From contig OY986971.1 of NCBI GenBank assembly GCA_963920575.1, positions 9,550,779-9,614,778 on the forward strand: a stretch of 64,000 nt of DNA, read 5' to 3'. The DNA is from Narthecium ossifragum. Its lineage: Eukaryota > Streptophyta > Magnoliopsida > Dioscoreales > Nartheciaceae. A program made the position numbers and the translations under genes. Below are positions 10,596 to 22,211 of the stretch, one piece after another (the first letter of the stretch is position 1; each line of letters opens with the position of its first letter). The notes beneath the pieces were generated by a model. That model did not search any database. It saw nothing but the letters and a program-made list of their open reading frames with translations, and was not told where the DNA came from.

Positions 10596-11941
10596 GAGGA
10601 AGGCTCCAAACCTTTCCCTTTTGAGAAGGACTCTTTCTTCAACATCAACTGCTGGTCCTTGATTGGCTTCAAGCTTATCTGGACTCTTCCTTGACCAATC
10701 ATGAAGTTGTCCACTTCATCAGGACTCCAAGTTGTGCTGCAACTTGTCTTCGATAGCATCTGTCAAAATCCATCACATATTGACTTGAAACAAGACACCT
10801 TCCTATTTCTGCGAGTCACAACCAACTTCCCCCATATCATATTCCATATTTGTCGTGTCATCCTATATGGGAATCCTAATCCAAGTGGAATTACCTCAAT
10901 GGCACGCACGATTTGGCCTCCATGGCCAAACCGCCTTCCGTCGAAGCGAATCGTATCCTAGTCCGACTAGAACTCCTGAGCAACAAAGACTTTCCCCGCG
11001 CCAAGACTTTCCTTTACCGCGTCAAGACTTGCCTTTACCGCGTCTAGTCCTTCCACGATTCCAGTCCAACTGGAACTAGGGCTTTTCCTCGGCTGGATTG
11101 CTCCCGATGGCGTCGCGCGTCTTGCTTGTCGCATCATGGCACACCGAGTCCTAGTCCGACTAGGACGCGCGCGTCATCTTCAATTTCGCCCGCGCCAAGC
11201 TTCACCATGAGCTTTGCCAAGATGTGCAAAGTCCTAGTAGCACTAGGAATTGGAATCCTAGTCCGACAAGGAGTCATAGTCCCACTTGGACTTGAGTGCC
11301 GCAGTGCCGCGCGCTCGTCGCATCGTGCCACGATGCATCGCATCATACCGCGCGCTAAGCTCTTTTGACGCGAGCATTTTGCTCGCCGCGTCACTGGTTT
11401 GTTCGCTCTGTGTCTTGCTCGAAGGAATCCGACCATGGCACGCCAAGTTTTGCTCTTGGCACGGACATCCGCGCCAACTTCAACTTGCATGTGCCATCTT
11501 CAACATTCTTCACGCCATTGATGGAGATGATGCGCGTGGATGCTTTGCTTGCTATTCTGAGGCCTACGAACCTCATAGGACCCATGACAACGACCATGAG
11601 TCACGATCGAGCACTTGGTCACGCCAACTTTTGATGTTGTGGGTCAAGGCCCGTGTCAAGGGCTCAAGGCCCTGACACTTAGCCCTTAGAAGTAGGTTTA
11701 CTAGGTTAGGGTATTCCACATATATCTTCCAAACCACATTTCACACCTGATCCTTGTGCAATAACGTATAAGCAAACAAATAAGGTAGTCGTTCCCTTCA
11801 TCGAGTTCAATTCCATTCTACTCTTATTCATGTTCCTCTAACAAGTTGTCAACAATCGCGTCCCTGCTCCATACTCATATTATGATTACCCTTCATGATT
11901 GGCTCTAAAAGAATCGAAGGAACGAAATAGCTAAACGAGAT

Positions 11942-12253
11942 TTAAAGCGAATCAATAACAAATTTGAAACCCTTGGATATTAAATAAACGAACGAAGAGA
12001 GAGAGAGAAGGAGAACAGATCGGACCTCCCTCAATTGCTCCTTCGTGAGTACGTCCTCAAATCCCTCCTCGTCGCTGCCTACCTTCTCTCCTCTCGGCGG
12101 CGGCGCTGTTACATTGTCTTGATCGCCGCGCTCTGGCTCGATGACCACCAGAGGTCCAAATAGTATCCCTAACTTGTCATTAAATCCATGCGAACGTAAC
12201 TCGGGACTGGAGGCAGTGGACGTGGTGTAGAAGATGATAATCTCATTAAGCAT
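11942..12253 (-). CDS. Unrecognised 103-residue open frame, possible exon
   Basis: The minus-strand frame starts MLNEIIIFY, has a proline- and acid-rich middle (PPPRGEKVGSDEEGFED) and reads LTKEQLRE just before a gtccga sequence that could be a splice donor. I recognise no family. The composition is more protein-like than that of neighbouring frames. A partial exon of a host gene is possible, but chance cannot be excluded. No other exon was found nearby. Confidence 0.25.
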   Translation of the reverse strand: MLNEIIIFYTTSTASSPELRSHGFNDKLGILFGPLVVIEPERGDQDNVTAPPPRGEKVGSDEEGFEDVLTKEQLREVRSVLLLSLSSFVYLISKGFKFVIDSL

Positions 12254-12587
12254 TCTGAGTTGATTGGTTTATTAAACAAAAGTATTATAGGCATTTTATT
12301 ATAAGAATATAATGTGTAATGTGAAAATATATTTGGCACGGTGCACATAATAAAATTTCCTCTATGTTTTTCCTTTTCTTCTAGGGGTATTTAAGTCATT
12401 TCAATCTCTTAAAGACGGAAGGCTGAATATGATGTTATTCATGTGTTTCTATGAACAATTTTCATATATTGTCACGGATGCACTGATGTAAAATTTAGTC
12501 AATTTTGAGGGACTAATATGATATTAAACCTTTAAATTATTCCCAATAGGAAAATGATTTGTGCACATATACTACCGATTCGTCCAT

Positions 12588-12781
12588 GTAATCCATCGGT
12601 AGTGATCTACCGATGGACTACGTTAATGAATCGGTAGTAATTTGTATCGGTAGTGAGGTACCGATTTATTGATAGAGTCCATCGGTATCTCACTACTGAT
12701 GAACTAGATGAATAATTCAATCGGTAGTCTATTACCGATTCATTGATCTAGTCCATCGGTAGTGTTCTACCGATGGACTAC
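12588..12781. repeat. Foldback repeat built of CTACCGAT/ATCGGTAG units
   Basis: About eleven copies of taccgat or its complement alternate in orientation. The left arm (about 12588-12655) and the reverse complement of the right arm (about 12715-12781) align over most of their length, with the blocks tccatcggtag, ctaccgatggacta and aatgaatcggta in the same order. An RNA across it would fold into a long imperfect hairpin with smaller dyads inside. Possible identities are a foldback MITE or the subterminal repeats of a CACTA-type element. Clear terminal repeats with a target duplication were not found. Confidence 0.75.
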
Positions 12782-14858
12782 ATAAAAGAATCAGACATGT
12801 GTAATGCACATATGACATCAGCATGTACACCAATTAGCGCCCTTCCCAATAAGAGGACTGTTTGGTTGTACACTTGTACATGCCATCAGATGCAATTTTA
12901 TAGTTTGATTTAAGCTTTAGATGATGCTGAACAAAATATGTATATTATGATAGTTGGTTGGACAGCATCAAGCTAATGCTGAGTTGTACAATTAGTTGTC
13001 TTCACTCCTGCATTAGAAAGTTAATGCAAACTGCCATAAGTTAAGCAGCTGACTTTAACTTTAATCATCAAATTGACAAATTTGACCACAATGATTATTT
13101 TTTTACTATTTATGATAATATTAAAGAAGTTTAAGCCCAAAGCTTCTAAATCATTCATTCTTTAGATTATGGTATATATCTTTGTGTTGTTTGTACGTAT
13201 CAACTGGTAGATGAATATTCCATAGGATAACATGAAGATCCCGGCTCGTTAGATCATGATTTCTCGATCCTCAGATTGGATTGGTCAAGCCAAAATAGGT
13301 GACATGTACAAGATTATGCTATATCACAGTATACGTAGAAGAGTGAAAACCACCGTGACACAAGAAAGGATGATTCCGAAAAGTCGAATCCGGATGTGAT
13401 GTAGCATCAGAACATATGTTTTTTTGATTGATGAGTTCAGCCAAAAGGCTAATTATAACTATTAAGCGATGCTATTCAAAGCTCCGGGTCCTCATCCATT
13501 GACCAGGCAAAACTAGCATTGTGTCTCCTACACCATTTCGATATGACATCCACCCTTTCGTTATATTCTCTAGGCATATATATAAAAATGACTGAATCAA
13601 AACGAAAAACCTAGTCTAGATCTCCCAAATATGTGCATTTGTTGCCCTCCCCCAAAGCCTCTTCCCGTGGCATCAGCAGATATGGTAGCTTTCGATGCCT
13701 GCCGACTCAAAAACAAAAGCTTCTTGCGTGAGCAGAGAACGACATTTAGATTCAAATAGGAATCTTAGGAGAGTTTGGAGCACGATTGGAGTTCCCAACA
13801 TGCCATGGTTATACTCTTGATTCACTTTCATTATTGAGCAAGCCAAGGTTTTGAGGGGAAACTCTAATCTCTAATCTCTAATCACTGTCTTCGTAAAAGA
13901 CATCTACCAAATCTAAGGTTGGTTGGTACATAAATTTGGCCCGAATCCTTATAGTTGTGATGATGGCTTTGACACCTGAGATTGAAACAAGATATTTTGC
14001 AAGGTTTGTTGGCTTGGGTGATTCTAAATACACCCGGCGTTTTACTAGGTGCACCCCATAAAATCTTTTTTTTAATACCGACCATATCCTCACCACTATC
14101 TGACTCAAATACCCTTCTCACCTTCTGATCATTGTCGTCGTCGTCCACATTGCTCCGACCTGACATCACGAACGGCCTAAATTACTTCTCTCCAACACAT
14201 TATCTCCTAACTCCTCCTCCATGGTATATGATGAGCTATATGACGAGCATGAAGCAGTTGGTCTCTAAGGCGACCGTGAGGAAGACAAAGACGACGCGAA
14301 GGTAAGATCTTGCCTGCCCTAAACCTGGTTCAGTTTAACGAGACCGAACAGGCATACCCGCATCGGTGCATTCGCACCACGCGGTCATGGTATGTGTAGT
14401 GGTAACTGACCAGACATATATAATATGTAAGGTCAAAACCGGCTGACCATATTAGATATGGTCGGTCGGTTCGGTTCCCGCCAAATATACATGGTATGTG
14501 CGGTCGGTTCCCACCAAACATACCATGTATGATCGGTCGGAACCAACCGATCATACGTAGATACTTTTTTATATACAAGTCTTCGACTACATTATTTGAA
14601 GGTTTTGTGAAGCCGAATATATCATTATTGATCATAATTATTTATTTTTAATTAAATTCTAACACTTATACTTGCTCTTAATGTTCAGGCTTCTTCGGCC
14701 AATAGTGGTGTTGGAAATGCCATTATCATGGACTTGACAGTGTAATTTACCACTATGACAGTGTGTATATTAGAATTGATCAGATGATTATAATTTTTGT
14801 TTAAAATTACATGGATGTTAATTACCTTTGTATTTATCGATAGATTTTTAATAGTCGA
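12782..14858. other. AT-rich intergenic sequence, no supported gene
   Basis: No frame with recognisable protein similarity was found. An acidic 95-residue minus-strand frame at 13882-14169 is not recognised. Near 14440-14570 there are short inverted words around ggtcggtcgg, cataccatgtat and ccgatcatacg, suggesting a small dyad-rich element. Nothing else is supported. Confidence 0.4.
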
Positions 14859-15428
14859 ATGGGTCTTATCCAATGGGCACAAGAAGTGGGCCGGGAGAAT
14901 GGGCTAATAGTTGTTATAAAACATTCAGATGGTGGGACATGCGGCTGAAAGTCAAGGCTGACATTGGCATGTGAAAGAAGTGGCTAGCACAGGAGCTCCG
15001 CAAAATATAGGGAGAAGAAGAGAGCCGATGATAGCAAGCTGAAGCCTCGTGAGAGGAAGAGGCCGGATAGTGGTACAAAGAAATGTCATTGTCCTTTCAG
15101 ACTTCAGGGTGTGAAGCTTTCTGGTGGAGATGATGAATGGATGTTGAGGGTGGTGTGTGGGGTGCACAATCACCCAATTGCAGAAACTCTCGTAGACCAC
15201 TCATACGCCGAGAGATTATCTTCAGATGAGGAAATGTTGTTGATTGATCTGTCAATGAGTTTAGTGAGACCAAGAGAGTTCCTCACCACCATTAAGAACA
15301 GGAACAATGACAATGTCTCGACTATGAAAACTATATACAACGTACGGCAGAAGCATCGAGTTATAGAGAAGACCGGTAGGTCAAAGATGCGGTCTCTATT
15401 GTCCCATCTGAATAAGAATGGTTATGTG
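14859..15428 (+). pseudogene. MULE/FAR1-type transposase N-terminal fragment, broken
   Basis: One frame reads GLIQWAQEVGRENGLIVVIK, then hits a TGA and a TAG. It continues REKKRADDSK and KKCHCPFRLQG, then WMLRVVCGVHNHPI. The Cys and His-x-His pattern is the FAR1-type (WRKY-GCM1-like) zinc-binding domain used by FAR1/FRS proteins and Mutator-like transposases. The helical region after it runs to LLSHLNKNGYV, where a solo LTR interrupts it. The DDE transposase core is absent on the other side of the insertion, so it was a fragment before or became one afterwards. The Met at 15111 would only give a truncated product. Whether the parent was a transposase or a domesticated FRS gene cannot be told. 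Confidence 0.75.
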
Positions 15429-17677
15429 TGTAAGGGCCAATTTTCATATAAGGGCTTTTATGTAAGAGTGGAGGACTTTTCGCGTAATTTCGTGTTTTGC
15501 AGGGGGTTTTCTGCAAAAACCACCCCCATCCTTCTAGAGAATTCGAGTCTTCTCTTTTCCCATTCTTTGGCTTCCAACCCGAGAGAGAGAGGGAGAGATC
15601 GGAGTGAGAGATGGAGAGGAAGAGAGATAGAGAGATCTGGAGGAAGAGGGATCGCCGGCGCCGGAGAAGAAGAGAAGAAGGGACGAAGAAACCGGGAGAA
15701 AGAGAGGTGGAGATCGTCGGAAAAAGGGTAGATCCGGTGAGCTTTCCACTGGATTTCATCTCTCTTCTTGGCTTAGGTAAGCTTCTAGCTTCTCTCCCCT
15801 TCGTTTTCCCCTGTTTCCCGTCGTTTTTCAGTTGGGTTTTGGAGAGCTTCGCGGTTACCGGCGATGGGTCGCCGGCGAAGATGTTGCTGACGGAGTTGGG
15901 GACCTCCCTCGGCGACTGCAGCGCCGGGGAAGGACCCCCGTGGTCTGGGGCATCTCTCTCCGAGCCCTGTTCGGGCATTTCCCATGGCAGGGGATCCTTG
16001 ATCCTCCTCCCTGCCATGGTTTCCGGCAAGGTTCCGACCGGCCATTCTCTGGCCGTGGCCCCGCGATCTCGTTGGGAACCTTGCTAGGGACAGCGAGCGG
16101 CTTCCCTTCTCCTCTGGTGGTTATCTTTCCGGTGCTTGAGCACCCTGGTTTGGAGATCCGACGGAGCTCCGGCATGAGCTCCGGCGATCTTCCTAGGGAG
16201 AATGACGATGATGTGCGCGTGCGCAGTTGCTGCCTTGGTGCGCTGGCCAGCACCCTGTGCGCACAGTGCACGTTAGTTGTTCGCTACGTGCGCCAGATTC
16301 CTTCAACGTCGGATTTCGTCATTTTCCATGCCGTTTCGATCGGCTTTTCGAGATCGGTCTAATTCTAGTAGATTTAACTGCGTTTAGAGCCTTACTTGAC
16401 CGTTTTCCTTATCCTTGTGCTTTAGGCGATCTTTTGAGTGGCTGTTAGAGGTCGGAGCAGGACGTGGACCCCCGGACGTAAGGAGCGCTTTGACTGTCTT
16501 TTTAAGGTAGGAGTTACCTCATACTAGGATTGATGTGTTGTTGTGTTAATGCTATGTTGTGCATGCTTTTCTCTTGTGATGGTTGTATGATATGCTATGA
16601 TATGCTGTTTTCTTGTATTGTATGAATATATGATAATTGTTATTTGTTTTATTGCTGTGTTCTTTGTCTTGTGCATACATGATAGGATTGGGGTTGTAAT
16701 TGGGTCTAGTCAGGTCCTGTAGCTAGACTAGTCAGAGTCTAGGGACTAGTTGATGACTTGATCTGAGGACTTTGATCTGATTAAAGATCTGATATGAGGA
16801 CTTTGATCTGATTGAATATCTAATTTGAGGATTTGATCTGATTGAGGATCTGGCTTGAGGATTTGATTTGATTGAGGATGTGTTTCCTATACTAGTGTAC
16901 TGAGGCATGTATAGAGTCTATAGGGGTCTGGGCGAGCGTTGACGGCTGGACGAGGAGACTGTGCGTGTAAGACTTACCCAGACTAGCCAGACCATACTAG
17001 GATCAGTAAGCTAGTATAGGATGTTGTACCTATACTAGTATACTGGGGCTGGGTATAGAGTCTATAGGGGTATGGGCGAGCATTGACGGCCGGACGCGGC
17101 GACTGTGCGTGTGAGACTTACCCATACTAGCCAGACCATACTTGGGCAGTATATTAGGATAGGTGGGTGTACACCAGTGTCCTAGAGTGTGTCAGGTGAC
17201 TCCTACTGGGCTTTGGAGCTCATTGTTTGGATTTTTGGTTTTTGGTGCAGGTAGGCCCGAGACCACTCCACCCTTTGGAGACCATGTACTGTGCAGAGGA
17301 GTCATTTTGTATTTTGTTTATCTCTTATATATGATATGCATGTATATGTTGGATATGAAACAAAATTGTATATTGAGGATTTGACTGAATTATCATGTAT
17401 TTTGGTGGTTGTGTACTCAGTTACATGAAATCTGATAAATTGAATGCAGGTACATGTATATTATTTGAATTGATGTGGACGCATGTGCCCTTAGATGTCG
17501 TGAATGATTGTAAAGAGAGTAAGATTGTGATTAAATGCTTAGGATGTGTATATAAATTATGTTTTATTAGTAATTGACAAGTTGTAATAGTGATCTCACG
17601 TCCCCGTGCCCAAGGGTCATGCCGAAATTTTCAGTAATTTTGGGATAAATTGTATTTAATTAGGGCGGGGCGTGACA
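15429..17677 (+). mobile_element. Solo LTR of a second Tekay-like family
   Basis: It starts TGTAAGGGCC and ends GGGGCGTGACA. Flanking pentamers are atgtg (15424-15428) and atgta (17678-17682), a near-perfect target duplication. The start is uncertain by two bases because of a tgtgtg run. It interrupts the MULE/FAR1 fragment. Like the group A LTRs it is over 2 kb, has a GA/CT-rich leader (15580-15720) and ends in GGGCGyGACA, but its body is different. A direct repeat of two diverged copies of the actagtatactg/tatagagtctata block lies at about 16890-17160. It carries no gene. Confidence 0.7.
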
Positions 17678-17767
17678 ATGTAGGTGATGTTGAGCCGAAA
17701 ATAGTATCCTTTGTGACCTTCAGACGAACCATTGTATCCACGCAAGATCGCAAGTATGGCGCGCGAA

Positions 17768-17992
17768 CGGAGCCAGGAGAGGAGGAACGGGAGAGGGGGC
17801 GACGAGCGAGTGCGGACCACCCAACAGAGAACGCCTGGAGAGGAGGATCGGGAGAGGGGGAGACTCGCGAGCACGAACCACCGAACGGACAACGATCGGG
17901 AGAGGAGGACCGGGAGACGGGGAGAGGAGCGAGCGCAAACCACCGAATGGAGCCGGGAGAGGAGGACAAGAGAGGGGGAGACGAGCAAGCGC
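17768..17992. repeat. GC-rich minisatellite, unit about 57-62 bp (left part)
   Basis: Units of the form ggagccgggagaggaggacc, then gggagagggggagacgagcg, then agcgcggaccaccgaac repeat about four times with variation. The array continues directly after the Athila element (34247-34291) and after solo LTR A3 (36751 to about 36850). It was one array of about six units before the two insertions. Both strands are open because the repeat lacks stops, so frames across it carry no coding evidence. The 90 bp before it (17678-17767) continue the host sequence interrupted by the preceding LTR. Confidence 0.85.
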
Positions 17993-18161
17993 TGATAAGA
18001 CGTGAAAAGTGCATAAATCACCCTTTTAACTTGGCCTTTTTAGTCTCCGAGCAAGGCCTTACTGATGGATTTTACCTTATTACAGGTACAAGTGCCCTCA
18101 ACGAGGATTGGATCAAGTTCCGAGCTTAAACGATGTCATTCGGGCCACTTTTTATGAAGAA

Positions 18162-18459
18162 TATCGATCCTGTATTGATGAAGGATCGATCCTTTGAAGT
18201 GCTTTAAGAAGGAGCAAATCAGGACAACAAGGATCGATCCTATGGCATGAGAGGATCGATCATTTTTGCGCATTTTCCCAGTGACAGAACGCAAATTCTA
18301 GAGGATCGATCTTCACACACTGGAGGATCGATCTTCATCGGGGCGCAGCCAGAATTCAAGAAGAAAAGATCGATCCTTTCCTATGGGAGGATCGATCCTT
18401 CACGGGACCAGCGATCACACGAAGCGAATGATCGATCCTTCACCCTATGAGGATCGATC
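18162..18459. repeat. Five paired GATCGATC modules in the Athila U3
   Basis: Palindrome starts are 18162/18184, 18232/18254, 18304/18326, 18368/18390 and 18430/18452, all exactly 22 bp apart within a pair. The first site is mutated to TATCGATC here but is intact in the right LTR (32845/32867). Pairs follow one another every 62-72 bp. The last site ends about 65 bp before the TATA box. Confidence 0.92.
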
Positions 18460-18523
18460 CTTTGATGCCAGCCGAGCAAAATCAATGGCCTAGATCTAAT
18501 CCGAGTGGGGGAGGCTTGTTTAC

Positions 18524-18531
18524 TATAAATA
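18524..18531 (+). promoter_or_regulatory. TATA box of the Athila 5' LTR
   Basis: TATAAATA lies in tactataaatagacccc, downstream of the palindrome modules and upstream of a CT-rich probable leader (ttctcttagtcttctcc). The right LTR has the same box at 33207-33214. Position and context fit the U3 promoter, but transcription start is inferred. Confidence 0.6.
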
Positions 18532-19291
18532 GACCCCTTAGGGGGGATTTTGGGCTTCTCTTAGTCTTCTCCAGCCCTTCTAGGTTTCTTACCCAATTGA
18601 GAGGAGGACTTCTTGGAGGGAATCCATGGGAGGGGAGCTTCATCAACCTCCATCCATGCATCCAACCAAGATGAGTAGCTAACTTCCTATCTCTTGGGAT
18701 TTCCATGTAGTTGTAGGATTCTTTTGTAGTTTTCCTAGGGTTTTTGATGTGTAATATTTGGGATTGATCTATTGTATGGATTTGAGCCTCATTTCCTTAT
18801 CTTTGTACATGGATTTCATATGTTGAATGGATGAATGCCTTTCTTTGGTATGAGTTAGAACTTGTGCATGATAAGTGTTTGTTGTATTGCTCCAATCAGT
18901 TGGATGTGCTAGAAACACATCCAATGACATTGGGAGGATTACTAGCCCTAGATTAGAGATTAGGGATGCTAGAACCATCCCTATCTCTCTAATAAAAGGA
19001 TCCATTCTATCTTTCTCTTGCATTGGATTCAAGGTGCTAGAACCATCTCGATCCAATGCCCGACTCCATGCAATATCTTTTTCTTGCGACGAATCGATCT
19101 TAATCAAAGGTTCGTTAGCGACGATAGAAGCTAATTACTCATTCGTCGACTTTGTGAATGTGATTATTTCCGGCGGATGATCCTAAACCGACTTCTGTTG
19201 AGCGATAAGTGAGGCTAACCACCCGCGTGTCGACTTCTTGATTTCGATCGTCCCAATTGGATTACACACCTTAATTCCTTCGGAGGCTACA

Positions 19292-21670
19292 TGTCGCGCC
19301 CCGACCCGCGAAAGCCCAACCGGGCCGGGCGACGCGAACCGGAACCTAACAAACGCGGAAGAAAAAGCTGGCGAGGGTTCCCTCTAACCTATTGGTCTCC
19401 CTATAGTTCTCCAAAGCACTCCCAATTAAAACAACAATAAAAAAAAGAAGCCTCGAATCACAGATTTAAAACTCAAAAAGGGTTTAATATACATATCCTC
19501 GGAGAGGGGGAGTTCAAATACAACATCACTCCCGTAGGAGACTATCTAGCATAAGGTATAAAAGCTGTAAAGGATCACCACCTCTCAAGGCCCGCCTGGC
19601 GCCGCCGCACCGCCAACCAACTGCCCGGTAGGGGCCACAGAAGAGGAACTGACGCCTGCACCTGCAAAACGCAGCCCGGGTAGGAGTGAGCACTAAGCTC
19701 AGTAGGGATCTACACTACGACACACAGAAGGAAGAGGGAAACGCAAAAGTGTCGCCCTCGAGTAGGATCTGGGTGTATACAGGGGTCCCATAACCCCACC
19801 GCGTGTCCCTGGTGCCCAGGAGCAGCACACAGTAGCATGAACAGCACTGGCGACAGCGCAACTGCAGGGAACGGCACTGCAGGCGGGAAAAGAGCACCGC
19901 TGGGTAGGCAACTCCTCTACCCCAGGGTCCGCACAGTGGGACACCGGCTACACCTCAGCATCCGACTCAAGGTCGACACGACCTCTACAATCATCAAGCC
20001 ACAAGTGTACCAGTCATCTAAGCCTATTATCGAAATGACTGGACATCACAATTCAACCGGGTCCAAACTACCCAACCCCGGTCCTAGGGCTAAGTCCGAG
20101 CTTCCAGCCTCGGGACGGCGACCCAAGGATCACCCACGCCCTAACCAATGCAACTAATGCACAACAGAGGAATGCATGCTATGACATACACAGATAAGAA
20201 ATAAAGCATGCAACAGTATGACATGACATCATATAAGTCTACTGGATCGCTGCAGCGGTACAACCAACCGCTGCCAGCCGATCCGTAGCGGGTCCCGGCA
20301 TTACGACGGTACCACGACCATCAACCGCGAACCCTTGCAACGGGAAGCAATCCCGAAAACCGCTGAATGAACAGTAACAATATAATATTATATTCCGAAA
20401 TATAATATTATATTCAAACATCCAAAACCTCTACTTAGGGGCTATTTGATCTTGTCGATCCGACGTCCAAACGACGTCGGATTCAAGATCCAACTTAGCC
20501 ACCAGTAGGTATATATACCAGGATCATCATATCCAAATTTGATAATGATCCAACGGTTGGATTAACGGGAAACATTAATCAAAAGTCGCTGATCAAACCA
20601 ACTTACCCTTTAATTGCTGCAACGCAGCCCTCCAGAAAACAAATCATAAGAAATCGTAGAAAAATCGGACAAATACGAAACAAGATGGCATGGAAAGCTA
20701 ACGAATAGATCTACAACTATTATGTTTATGAAAAGCCATGATCATGTACTCGCCGGCCGGAAAACTCGCCGCAAGCCGGCTGTTTCTCAAGAACAGCAGA
20801 AAACCAGAAATCCGAGACTAATCATGCATGAAACCTACTCAAATCTCAACTGATTAACATGAAACTTAAATCAGTTATTCTAACAGGTATAAGGAATCCA
20901 ACAAAGCAAGGATCAACAAGATCCAACGGCTAGATCTCAAGAAAACCCGAAAAGAACACAGTAGGTATAACCCTACCTAGCTGCGCTTTCCTCGGCTGAT
21001 TCCCCGCGATTTGATCACCAACAAGCCTCCAAACCTCTTCAGGGATCTTCCTCTCGTTGTCACGAATCCAACGAGCTTTAGAACGCCGGAAAAGATGACC
21101 GAAGGAGGGAGAACGGAGGTGAGGAAGGTGGCTGCCCGAAACAGGGGAAAAACAGAGCTTCGGGAGAGAAGAAGGAAGGAAGAAGAAAGAGAGGAGAAGG
21201 AGGAAGAGGAGGGGAAGAAAGGAGGGGAAAGGGGGAGGGGACAGCCGGGAAAGAGGGGAAAAAGTGAGGGGATGGGAGGGAAAGTCCTTCTTTGACAGGG
21301 GAGAGCGACGACCAACGGCGGCCGTCCTCGCAAAGCAGAAAAATCAACCGACCTATGAATGATCGATCCTTCCTCAAGGGAGGAAGGATCCTTCATGACG
21401 ATTCACAAGGCTTTCTGGCACGAAGAGGATCGATCCCTTAGCCATAGAGGATCGATCCTTTTGTGTGTTGAAAGCTAAACTTGGGCAAGAACTCAAGCCC
21501 AAGTCCGGATCTTTCGATCCCGGGTCCACCTAGCCATTCTAAACAAACACTAACACATGCAATGCCAGTGTGTGCACACGCGGGTGTGAAACAAACCAAC
21601 AAGGCACAATTTACCAAATTGCCCTTGCGGTCTACAACGAGCCACAGGGGTAGAGGGGCAGGTCCTCACA
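19292..21670 (-). mobile_element. Solo LTR A2 (Tekay/Del group) inside the Athila LTR, TSD CTACA/CTATA
   Basis: On the plus strand it starts TGTCGCGCCCCGACC and ends GGTCCTCACA, so it is a minus-orientation copy of 2379 bp. Flanking pentamers are ctaca (19287-19291) and ctata (21671-21675). The uninterrupted site in the right Athila LTR reads ggctacattagg, confirming ctaca as the target. It shares the terminal blocks, the CT-rich leader, the AT palindrome pair (20379-20414) and GATCGATC sites (21361-21457) with the other A copies. No internal retrotransposon sequence adjoins it. Confidence 0.93.
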
Positions 21671-21956
21671 CTATATTAGGACCTACAATGAAATGGAGAT
21701 CCCAAGACCTCTCTATATTAGTTACATTTCTCTTCATTTAGTCAATTGCTTTAATAGACATTAATCCAAAACCCAAATCATTTTAGCTAGTTGTTTGGAG
21801 TTATCTATCGAGTATGTTAGTCAATTCTCATTTCCCTGCGGATCGACCCGGACTCCCGCTAGCTACGTAGTAGTTAGTTCGGATTCGGTATAAATTGTAA
21901 ATCTTTGACGCCCTAGTCACTTTTAACGACGAGTGGTTTGGGTTCCGTCAAGATTT

Positions 21957-21974
21957 TGGCGCCGTTGCCGAGGA
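21957..21974 (+). other. Primer binding site, tRNA-Asp type
   Basis: TGGCGCCGTTGCCGAGGA begins six bases after the LTR end. It is complementary to the 3' end of plant tRNA-Asp plus CCA, the usual Athila primer, with one mismatch (A where G is expected). Confidence 0.85.
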
Positions 21975-22211
21975 CTTGTTGATTTGAATTTCTTACTTGA
22001 TAAATTCCTTCCTTCAATTAGATTGCTTTATTTTCTTTTATTACAAAATACCAAAAATAGAACGTTGCTTATATTGTATATCTTTTTGTGGTTGTAGGTG
22101 AAGCTTCCGAGCGGCGAAGCGACTCATCTACGGGTGAAGATACAAGGTTCTTGGACCAGCCCACTATAATGTATTTCTTACCTTGTATGGTCCAAATTCC
22201 TATATGTATGA

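Larger units (their letters stand above)
9191..11677 (-). mobile_element. 5' LTR of the minus-strand Ty3/gypsy element, split by a hAT insertion
   Basis: On the minus strand the LTR runs TGTCAGGGCC (ending at 11677) to CCGATGACA (9191), directly followed by the tRNA-Met primer site. Removing the hAT element and its 8-bp duplication leaves about 1.36 kb. A related LTR fragment in the same orientation lies at 40087-41110. The two share blocks around tggcctccatggcc, the tcctagtccgactagga region and the TATA region. The matching 3' LTR is absent because the element is truncated. Confidence 0.8.
17993..21950 (+). repeat. 5' LTR of the Athila element, interrupted by solo LTR A2
   Basis: The LTR pieces are 17993-19291 and 21676-21950, about 1574 bp in total after removing the inserted LTR and its duplicated pentamer. 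The right LTR (32676-34246, 1571 bp) reads straight through the insertion site, which proves the order of events. A 3-bp indel (gaggagga against gagga) and scattered substitutions separate the two LTRs. Confidence 0.93.

Noticed and set aside
13882..14169. Acidic minus-strand frame beginning MMSGRSNVDDDDNDQK
   Set aside because: A faint likeness to acidic stretches of translation factors was considered, but no conserved block follows and it is short.
17650..18129. Arg/Glu-rich and Ser/Pro-rich frames across the minisatellite
   Set aside because: The repeat has no stops on either strand; the frame runs straight into the Athila LTR, so it is not a gene.
18162..18459. Array of short repeats with variable spacers, resembling a CRISPR
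   Set aside because: Repeat units are 8-10 bp palindromes in a plant retrotransposon LTR, spacers are related to each other, and no cas genes exist.
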